Source of the DNA: Candidatus Fermentibacteraceae bacterium
GTDB lineage: Bacteria; Fermentibacterota; Fermentibacteria; Fermentibacterales; JCC-6
NCBI GenBank assembly: GCA_030596465.1
Contig: JAUVJW010000060.1
Coordinates: 1-8,572, forward strand
Direction of reading: 5' to 3'
Length of the DNA stretch: 8,572 nucleotides
Made by a program: the position numbers and the translations under genes. Positions 1 through 4,708 of the stretch are shown here, in pieces (within the stretch, counting starts at the first letter, position 1; the number at the start of each line of letters is the position of its first letter). The notes under the pieces are model-generated. The model ran no database searches. It had not been told where the DNA came from and saw only the letters and a program-made list of their open reading frames with translations.

Positions 1-1
1 A

Positions 2-748
2 GCCCGAGGTGATCGGAACCAGGCACTTGATTCCATAAGAAAAGCGCTGGCTATTGATCCCGGTGAAATAGTCATAACAGAAGTATTGATCTCAATGGAA
101 CGAGCCAACAGCACCCACGATCAACACGAAGATAATGACCCGATCAACACAACCGTTCAACGGCCTGCTATTGAAAGGAATAAAACTACAGATATGGATT
201 CAAAGCTTGAAAAGATCTTCAAACTCTCAGATGAAGCCCTCTCGTCTGGAAATGACTCCAAGGCACTTGCCTATCTTAAAAAGGCCGTACAGCTCTTTCC
301 CGATGAACAGGAAGCCGATCAAAAACTGCAGCAGCTCAAAAACAGAATCCAAGCTGAAAACCTTGTAAAAATAGGAATGAAAAAACTATCTGAAGGCGAT
401 ACAAAGAAGGCAATAGCCGCTTCAAGAAAAGCTTTTGATCTTTTTCATGATGTTAGCGGACTTGAAGAACTTCTTCGCAGTATTGAAACAGCAGGAACTA
501 TCTTTTCAGAACCGGAACTGGAAGAAGAGGTCATCACTCCAGAGGTAAAGACTGTACATAACGAACTACAGAATCCCGAAGGTGAAGCTCTTCTCTGGGC
601 GGACAGAATAAGAACAGCCGTAAAAGACGATAATTTTGAAGAAGCCGGCAAGATGGTCGCGGAGGCCGTAAAAAAGTATCCTGACGATACTCTTCTTGAC
701 TCCTTTTACTCAAAACTCAAAAGACTTGGTTTTGTAAGAGCAACCTGA
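2..748 (+). CDS. TPR-repeat protein, 3' part (5' end outside window)
   Basis: The reading frame is open from the first bases of the window to a TGA at 746-748, giving 248 residues of a longer protein. The in-frame TTG at 86 and ATG at 95 lie just after a TPR-like helix pair and have no convincing ribosome site, so I treat them as internal codons. The product looks like a soluble, highly charged helical scaffold. A TPR-like segment with an A-L-x-I-D-P ending covers about residues 4-21, followed by a polar Asn/Thr-rich linker (about 36-66). Further TPR-like units lie near 72-101 (ending A-V-x-L-F-P-D), 119-149 and 196-230 (ending A-V-x-K-Y-P-D-D). No signal peptide, membrane segment or catalytic motif is visible in this portion. 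TPRs usually mediate protein-protein contacts, but the partner cannot be read from here. The gene converges on the chaperone operon, with only 3 bp between stop codons. TPR identification is fairly sure; the specific role is unknown. Confidence 0.8.
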   Translation, partial: ARGDRNQALDSIRKALAIDPGEIVITEVLISMERANSTHDQHEDNDPINTTVQRPAIERNKTTDMDSKLEKIFKLSDEALSSGNDSKALAYLKKAVQLFPDEQEADQKLQQLKNRIQAENLVKIGMKKLSEGDTKKAIAASRKAFDLFHDVSGLEELLRSIETAGTIFSEPELEEEVITPEVKTVHNELQNPEGEALLWADRIRTAVKDDNFEEAGKMVAEAVKKYPDDTLLDSFYSKLKRLGFVRAT

Positions 749-751
749 GAT

Positions 752-931
752 TCAGCCGGAGAAAAATCCAGGTACATTAGTCAACAGAATTCCGAAAATA
801 AGCGTAATTATGCCGAACAGGAAGAGCAGAGCGGCTCCCAGTGTACTGCTCTGGCTTTTGCCGTTCTTTACAAACCCGAAAATGGCGAGAAAAAGACCAA
901 TTGCCACCAGAATAAGATATGAGTAGTTCAA
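752..931 (-). CDS. Small two-helix membrane protein at the end of the dnaK operon
   Basis: This short gene encodes 59 residues, from a TTG at 931-929 to a TGA at 754-752. A GGAG lies 5 bases upstream of the TTG (940-937). The frame is closed just upstream by the dnaJ TAA itself, so the start choice is tight. The product has two strongly hydrophobic segments, about residues 5-20 (ILVAIGLFLAIFGF core) and 32-51 (GAALLFLFGIITLIFGILL core). They are joined by a short polar loop with K22, N23, K25 and several Ser/Thr. The tail is short (TNVPGFFSG). This is the pattern of a small integral membrane hairpin. It begins 15 bases after dnaJ ends, on the same strand, so it is probably co-transcribed with dnaK-grpE-dnaJ. 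I do not recognise the family. A role at the membrane during heat or envelope stress is only an inference from position. Support for translation comes from the SD, the coherent hydrophobic pattern and the tight packing. Confidence 0.66.
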   Translation of the reverse strand: MNYSYLILVAIGLFLAIFGFVKNGKSQSSTLGAALLFLFGIITLIFGILLTNVPGFFSG

Positions 932-936
932 GCTTT

Positions 937-940
937 CTCC
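937..940 (-). promoter_or_regulatory. Ribosome binding site of the small membrane protein
   Basis: The minus strand reads GGAG, a 5-base spacer (AAAGC), then TTG. It lies between the dnaJ stop and the small gene and decides the TTG start, since the next in-frame codons upstream end at the dnaJ stop codon. Confidence 0.55.
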
Positions 941-969
941 AATCGGTTAAGAACCGGTTTTCTTTATTT
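941..969 (+). terminator. Possible weak intrinsic terminator for the TPR gene
   Basis: Read on the plus strand, 941-948 (AATCGGTT) can pair with 952-959 (AACCGGTT) across a 3-base AAG loop. That gives 8 pairs with one U-G wobble. A T-rich run (TTCTTTATTT) follows at 960-969. This would stop rightward transcripts about 200 bases after the TPR gene. The stem is modest and overlaps the dnaJ stop region, so base pairing by chance is quite possible. In the minus-strand transcript the wobble becomes a mismatch and no U-tract follows, so it is not a terminator for the chaperone operon. Confidence 0.3.
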
Positions 970-1945
970 CGGTCCATAATGAGCGTTGCTCTTTGTTCAG
1001 CTCCACAGGCAGCTTCACCACAACGGTAACCAGCTGGTCACCCTTAACACCATTGTGAACAACCCCCCTGCCGCGCATTCGCAAAACAGTTCCCGGTTGT
1101 GTTCCCGGCTTTATTTTTAACTTCACTTTTCCGCCAAGTGTTCTAACCATCAGCGTGGTACCAAGAACTGCCTGCGCTGCGGTGACTGTTACATTGCAGA
1201 GAATATCTCTGCCCTGTCTTGTGAAAAATCTGTCAGTCTTTACCCGCAATCGCACCAGAACCGGATTGCCCCCGATAGAGGCTCTAAGGGTGGTTCCATC
1301 ACTGGCGCCCGGCGGTATTCGCAGAGAAACTTTCTCGCTGCTCCGCACCTCTCCAGTTCCGCCGCAGGTGGAACATTTCTTCTTGAGAGTATACCCCCTG
1401 CCACCACAATTGGCACATGGGTGCATAGTGGTGAAAAAGCCCTGTCCGCTGGATATTCTTCCGGCACCGCCGCAACTGGTACATGTTTCCCTCCCGGAAC
1501 CTCCTGCTCCCTTGCAGTCCCGACATACAACCGGAAGCCGGAGAACCCTCTGAACAGTTCCCCCTTTTGCCGCTGTAACAAACGGTATTTCAATCTCAAC
1601 CTGGGATGTTCCCCTGGAAGCATGCCTGCCGGCACCGAATGGGCTTCCCCCGCCACCACCGAACATGGATCTGAGAATATCACTTAAGTCACCAAAGCCC
1701 TCTCCGCCACCACCGGAGAATGGATCGTGCCCGCCCTTGCGCATCAGGTCGTACTGCTCGCGTTTCTCAGGATTACCAAGAATGTCGTAAGCATCAGAAA
1801 TTCTCTTGAATCTCTCCTCCGCGGCAGGGTCATCAGGATTGGCGTCCGGGTGATTCTTTTTAGCCAGATCCCTGTAAGCTTTACGCAGTTCATCCGGAGA
1901 AGAACTTTCGCCGACACCAAGGATTTCATAAAGATCTTTTGTCAA
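947..1945 (-). CDS. dnaJ: Chaperone protein DnaJ (Hsp40 co-chaperone)
   Basis: DnaJ delivers unfolded clients to DnaK and stimulates its ATP hydrolysis in the cytoplasm. The 332-residue product has an N-terminal J domain (about 4-66) with the essential HPD at 32-34. A Gly/Phe-rich stretch (about 71-105) contains a D-I-L-x-x-M-F-G-G motif. The zinc-binding region (141-198) carries four CxxCxGxG repeats starting at C141, C155, C177 and C191. Substrate-binding beta domains follow (about 203-315). It is therefore a class I (type A) J-protein, and all eight zinc cysteines are present. It is shorter than the roughly 376 residues of E. coli DnaJ: the first beta domain lacks the usual Gly-rich G-D-L-x-V turn near 222-230, and the protein stops right after the second beta domain. 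The start is a TTG at 1945 that overlaps the grpE TGA (TTGA), with GGGG about 10 bases upstream. This implies translational coupling to grpE. Confidence 0.96.
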   Translation of the reverse strand: MTKDLYEILGVGESSSPDELRKAYRDLAKKNHPDANPDDPAAEERFKRISDAYDILGNPEKREQYDLMRKGGHDPFSGGGGEGFGDLSDILRSMFGGGGGSPFGAGRHASRGTSQVEIEIPFVTAAKGGTVQRVLRLPVVCRDCKGAGGSGRETCTSCGGAGRISSGQGFFTTMHPCANCGGRGYTLKKKCSTCGGTGEVRSSEKVSLRIPPGASDGTTLRASIGGNPVLVRLRVKTDRFFTRQGRDILCNVTVTAAQAVLGTTLMVRTLGGKVKLKIKPGTQPGTVLRMRGRGVVHNGVKGDQLVTVVVKLPVELNKEQRSLWTEIKKTGS

Positions 1946-2556
1946 CTGGCATCAACCCCATTCCGGGGCGGTACCTTACCTACTTTCACCCGAACCGGCC
2001 TCAGAAGATCCAGCCCGAAATAATAACCTTTCTGGAAAACTTCCAGAACGATGTCAACATCTCCCTCTTCAACACTCTCAGCAACCATAGCCTCGTGTAT
2101 GTTCGGGTCAAATGGATCTCCTGGCTTTGTGGGTACCTCTTCAAGACCTTCCTTTTTCAAGACACTCTGGAGCTGCTCGGATGTCTGCATTATCCCATCG
2201 ACAACTTCCTTGTCGGAATGATCTCCCTGACAGGTAGCTCTTGCCCTGTCAAAATTGTCCAGAACGGTAAGAAGCTCCTCAATCAACTTTTTTCTTCCCT
2301 GTTCAATCAGTCTGTTAAAGTCTCTGGCCTGACGCTTCCTGTAATTATCAAATTCAGCGGCCAGTCTCTTGTACTTGTCCAGCAGATCATCGCGTTCTTT
2401 CTCAAGTGATTCCATGGATTCCACCGGAACATCTGCCTCGACCTCTTCTTCAGGGAGGATGGGATTCTCTCTTTCCTCTTCCGTCCCGGAATGGCGGGAT
2501 TTTATGCCCCGCCTCTTATTACTGTCGGATTTTTTCTTTCTCCTTGGATCACCCAT
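1942..2556 (-). CDS. grpE: Nucleotide exchange factor GrpE
   Basis: GrpE is a homodimer that releases ADP from DnaK and so resets the Hsp70 cycle. It also acts as a thermosensor in many bacteria. The 204-residue product fits the family length. Residues 48-100 form the charged long helix of the dimer stalk, with a typical R-L-A-A-E-F-D-N-Y-R-K-R motif at 64-75. Residues 97-136 form the helical bundle (L-D-N-F-D-R-A at 99-105). The C-terminal beta wing includes G-D-P-F-D-P-N-x-H-E-A-M (146-157) and the closing G-Y-Y-F-G-L-D-L-L-R-P-V-R-V-K-V (177-192). The N-terminal tail is strongly basic at residues 5-21 before turning acidic. The ATG at 2556 overlaps the dnaK TGA by one base (TGATG), so translation is likely coupled to dnaK. 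Only a weak purine-rich site (GGTGG) precedes it. Confidence 0.96.
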   Translation of the reverse strand: MGDPRRKKKSDSNKRRGIKSRHSGTEEERENPILPEEEVEADVPVESMESLEKERDDLLDKYKRLAAEFDNYRKRQARDFNRLIEQGRKKLIEELLTVLDNFDRARATCQGDHSDKEVVDGIMQTSEQLQSVLKKEGLEEVPTKPGDPFDPNIHEAMVAESVEEGDVDIVLEVFQKGYYFGLDLLRPVRVKVGKVPPRNGVDAS

Positions 2557-4451
2557 CAGTCGTCCACCACTTCAAAATCAGCGTCAACTGCATCATCCCC
2601 TGAATCTGTCTGCTCCTGCTCACCAGATTCATCCTGCTGTGCCTGATCAGCGTTCTGCTGGTGGAATCTGGTTCCAACCTCCTGCCAGATTTTTTCAAGC
2701 TCTTCGATCTGAGAGGCAATCTTTTTATCATCGTCGCCCTCAAGAGCCTTTCTGGTCTCGGAAATGGCCTCTTCAAGTTTTGCCTTATCGGCTGCATCAA
2801 GCTTGTCGCCCATTTCTTCAATCTGTTTCTCCACCTGGTAGGCAAGATTCTCGCCTTTGTTCCTTGTGTCAACAGCAGCGCGACGCTGCTCATCTTCAGA
2901 AGCATGCGCTTCGGCATCCTTGACCATCTGATCTATATCGTTCTCGGAAAGACCACTGGATGCCTCAATTCTGATCTTCTGTTCTTTGCCGGTTGACTTA
3001 TCCTTTGCGGACACATGCACAATACCGTTGGCATCTATATCAAACTCAACCTCAATCTGAGGCATTCCCCGGGGAGCCGGTGGAATTCCTTCAAGGGTAA
3101 ATCGGCCAAGGGTTCGGTTACCGGCTGCCATTTTTCTCTCACCTTGAAGAACATGGATCTCAACACTGGTCTGATTGTCTGCCGCTGTACTGAATATCTG
3201 ACTCTTCTTTGTGGGAATAGTAGAGTTCCTGTCGATAATGGATGTGAAAACCGCTCCGAGAGTTTCGATACCCAGAGTAAGAGGTGTTACATCCAGAAGA
3301 AGAACATCTTTGACATCTCCACTGAGAACTCCGGCCTGAATTGCAGCACCAACAGCAACAACTTCATCGGGGTTTACACCCTTGTGAGGCTCGCGCTTGA
3401 ATATCTCTGTGACTTTCTGCTGAACAAGCGGCATTCTGGTCATTCCACCAACAAGAATTACCTCGCTGATATCGGAAGGGGCTGTTCCCGCATCTTTGAG
3501 AGCCTGAAGACATGGTTTAACCGTCTCTTCAACCAGGGAAGCTGATAACTGTTCGTATTTTGCTCTTGAAAGAGTCATACTCAAGTGCTTGGGACCTGCT
3601 GCGTCTGCCGTAACAAATGGCAGACTGATATCGGTACTCTTTGTTGTTGAAAGTTCGCATTTGGCTTTCTCTGCGGCCTCTTTAAGTCTCTGAAGCGCCA
3701 TCTGATCTGCTGAGAGGTCAATGCCCTGATCTTTCTTGAACTCCCTCACCATCCAGTTAATACTTACCTGGTCAAAATCATCTCCACCCAGATGTGTGTT
3801 ACCGTTGGTGGACTTCACTTCAAATACTCCGTCTCCTATCTCAAGAATGGAAACATCAAAAGTACCTCCACCAAGATCATAGACGGCTATGGTTGAGTTC
3901 CCCTTCTGCTTGTCCATTCCGTAGGCCAGAGCGGCAGCGGTAGGCTCGTTGACAATGCGAAGCACTTCAAGACCGGCAATTCTTCCCGCATCTTTTGTTG
4001 CTTGTCTTTGGCTGTCATTGAAGTAAGCGGGTACCGTGATAACAGCCTGTTTTACCTTTTCCCCAAGGTAATCCTCGGCGGTCTGCTTCATCTTCTGAAG
4101 AATCATGGCACTTATCTCAGCAGGTGAATACTTCTTACCGAAAACCTCAACCCAGGCATCATTACTCTTGCCTTCGACTATTTTGAAGGGAACTCTTTTT
4201 GTCTCTTTGTCGGTCTCTCCTATATGCATTCCCATAAAGCGTTTGATTGAAAAAATGGTGTTTCCGGGATTGGCCACAGCCTGCCTGCGGGCAACCACAC
4301 CGATGTGCCTTTCGCCGTTTTCATTAAAAGCCACCACCGACGGTGTTGTTCGTGTTCCCTCTGCGTTGGGGATAACAACTGGCTCTCCGCCTTCCATAAC
4401 CGCAACGCAGGAGTTGGTTGTACCCAAGTCAATTCCTATGACTTTACTCAT
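2556..4451 (-). CDS. dnaK: Molecular chaperone DnaK (Hsp70)
   Basis: DnaK is the ATP-driven Hsp70 that binds exposed hydrophobic peptides and refolds or holds them, working with DnaJ and GrpE. I start it at the ATG at 4451, giving 631 residues, because AAAGGAGG sits 8 bases upstream and the protein then begins with the expected M-S-K-V-I-G-I-D-L-G-T-T-N-S. An in-frame codon at 4490 would lengthen the protein but would put the strong SD inside the gene. Nucleotide-binding domain motifs include phosphate 1 (I-D-L-G-T-T-N-S, 7-14), connect 1 (N-E-P-T-A-A-A-L-A-Y-G, 168-178), phosphate 2 (D-L-G-G-G-T-F-D, 192-199) and the adenosine region (I-L-V-G-G-M-T-R, 332-339). The linker V-L-L-L-D-V-T-P is at 383-390, the peptide-binding domain about 390-500, and the helical lid about 500-595. 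The tail is Gln/Asp-rich and ends D-A-D-F-E-V-V-D-D. The lobe segment near 73-95 is the Gram-negative-type insertion. It is the first gene of the operon. Confidence 0.98.
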   Translation of the reverse strand: MSKVIGIDLGTTNSCVAVMEGGEPVVIPNAEGTRTTPSVVAFNENGERHIGVVARRQAVANPGNTIFSIKRFMGMHIGETDKETKRVPFKIVEGKSNDAWVEVFGKKYSPAEISAMILQKMKQTAEDYLGEKVKQAVITVPAYFNDSQRQATKDAGRIAGLEVLRIVNEPTAAALAYGMDKQKGNSTIAVYDLGGGTFDVSILEIGDGVFEVKSTNGNTHLGGDDFDQVSINWMVREFKKDQGIDLSADQMALQRLKEAAEKAKCELSTTKSTDISLPFVTADAAGPKHLSMTLSRAKYEQLSASLVEETVKPCLQALKDAGTAPSDISEVILVGGMTRMPLVQQKVTEIFKREPHKGVNPDEVVAVGAAIQAGVLSGDVKDVLLLDVTPLTLGIETLGAVFTSIIDRNSTIPTKKSQIFSTAADNQTSVEIHVLQGERKMAAGNRTLGRFTLEGIPPAPRGMPQIEVEFDIDANGIVHVSAKDKSTGKEQKIRIEASSGLSENDIDQMVKDAEAHASEDEQRRAAVDTRNKGENLAYQVEKQIEEMGDKLDAADKAKLEEAISETRKALEGDDDKKIASQIEELEKIWQEVGTRFHQQNADQAQQDESGEQEQTDSGDDAVDADFEVVDD

Positions 4452-4459
4452 GTTCTGTT

Positions 4460-4467
4460 CCTCCTTT
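4460..4467 (-). promoter_or_regulatory. Strong ribosome binding site of dnaK
   Basis: The minus strand reads AAAGGAGG with an 8-base spacer to the ATG at 4451. It is the strongest Shine-Dalgarno match in the window and fixes the dnaK start at MSKVIG rather than at the longer upstream reading. Confidence 0.85.
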
Positions 4468-4513
4468 AGTGTATTTATATCTATATTCAATCACATATTT
4501 TAATTATCTAATG

Positions 4514-4529
4514 GCAGAGACACCTCTGC
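4514..4529. repeat. Perfect inverted repeat in the dnaK upstream region
   Basis: GCAGAG and CTCTGC face each other across a 4-base ACAC spacer, about 63 bases upstream of the dnaK start. It could be a small operator or an mRNA hairpin in the dnaK leader. It is not CIRCE (TTAGCACTC-N9-GAGTGCTAA) and no U-tract follows, so it is not a terminator. A second pair, TAATGGCA (4509-4516) and TGCCATTA (4557-4564), overlaps its left edge. In a region of this size either pair could occur by chance. I could not fix a convincing dnaK promoter here; the AT-rich block 4470-4510 offers several poor -10 candidates. Confidence 0.3.
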
Positions 4530-4592
4530 TTCCCTGATTATTCAAAGCAATTGCCATGCCATTACTGCGCGGCCTTGTTTCTTGTTGTACTA

Positions 4593-4603
4593 CATGATGT
4601 TAC
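4593..4603 (+). repeat. 11-bp dispersed repeat, copy 1 (upstream of uvrA)
   Basis: CATGATGTTAC in the dnaK-uvrA intergenic region is found again, exactly, in the intergenic region after uvrA (7578-7588). A similar GC-rich block, ACTG-x-GCG-x-CC, lies to the left of both copies (4564-4574 here). The shared content suggests a dispersed intergenic element, but the match is short. Confidence 0.35.
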
Positions 4604-4653
4604 AGACAATGTATCTCTTGATTTACTTCACTCGTCCACACAATGGTGCAAAT

Positions 4654-4681
4654 GTGACACATGCGAAAGCAATGGTATATT
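4654..4681 (+). promoter_or_regulatory. Probable sigma70-type promoter of uvrA
   Basis: GTGACA (4654-4659) matches the -35 consensus TTGACA at 5 of 6 positions. TATATT (4676-4681) matches the -10 consensus at 5 of 6. The spacer is 16 bases. Transcription would begin near 4688, leaving a leader of about 20 bases that carries the uvrA ribosome site. This placement also excludes the in-frame ATG at 4661 as the translation start. No recognisable LexA operator overlaps it. Confidence 0.55.
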
Positions 4682-4698
4682 AGGGGTCACGCAAAAAC

Positions 4699-4703
4699 GG
4701 GAG
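4699..4703 (+). promoter_or_regulatory. Ribosome binding site of uvrA
   Basis: GGGAG with a 5-base spacer precedes the ATG at 4709. It supports the start at M-A-S-D-K-I-T-V-R-G over the in-frame ATG 48 bases upstream, which has no SD. Confidence 0.65.
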
Positions 4704-4708
4704 TGTGT

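Noticed and set aside
823..852. AGAGCA/TGCTCT inverted pair inside the small membrane gene
   Set aside because: It has six-base arms with an 18-base gap inside coding sequence, as expected by chance, and no T-tract.
777..977. 66-residue minus-strand frame across the dnaJ-small gene junction
   Set aside because: It overlaps the end of dnaJ and the small membrane gene in another frame, has no SD, and its composition is mixed, whereas the 752-931 frame has an SD and two clean hydrophobic helices.
1155..1553. 132-residue plus-strand frame antisense to dnaJ
   Set aside because: It is Pro/Cys-rich shadow coding opposite the DnaJ zinc-finger region, with no ribosome site or recognisable domain. 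The same applies to the plus-strand frames at 1939-2409 and 2369-2923 opposite grpE and dnaK.
4452..4490. N-terminal extension of DnaK starting at 4490
   Set aside because: It would place the AAAGGAGG ribosome site inside the gene and add 13 residues before the conserved MSKVIGIDLG start.
4597..4615. Possible LexA/SOS operator upstream of uvrA (TACAGACAATGTA region)
   Set aside because: The 4-base arms with a 5-base spacer match neither CTGT-N8-ACAG nor GAAC-N4-GTTC and are too short to mean much.
4661..4708. Longer uvrA start at the ATG at 4661
   Set aside because: No SD precedes it. It falls between the proposed -35 and -10 elements, so it would be upstream of the transcript. The ATG at 4709 has GGGAG and the typical UvrA N-terminus.
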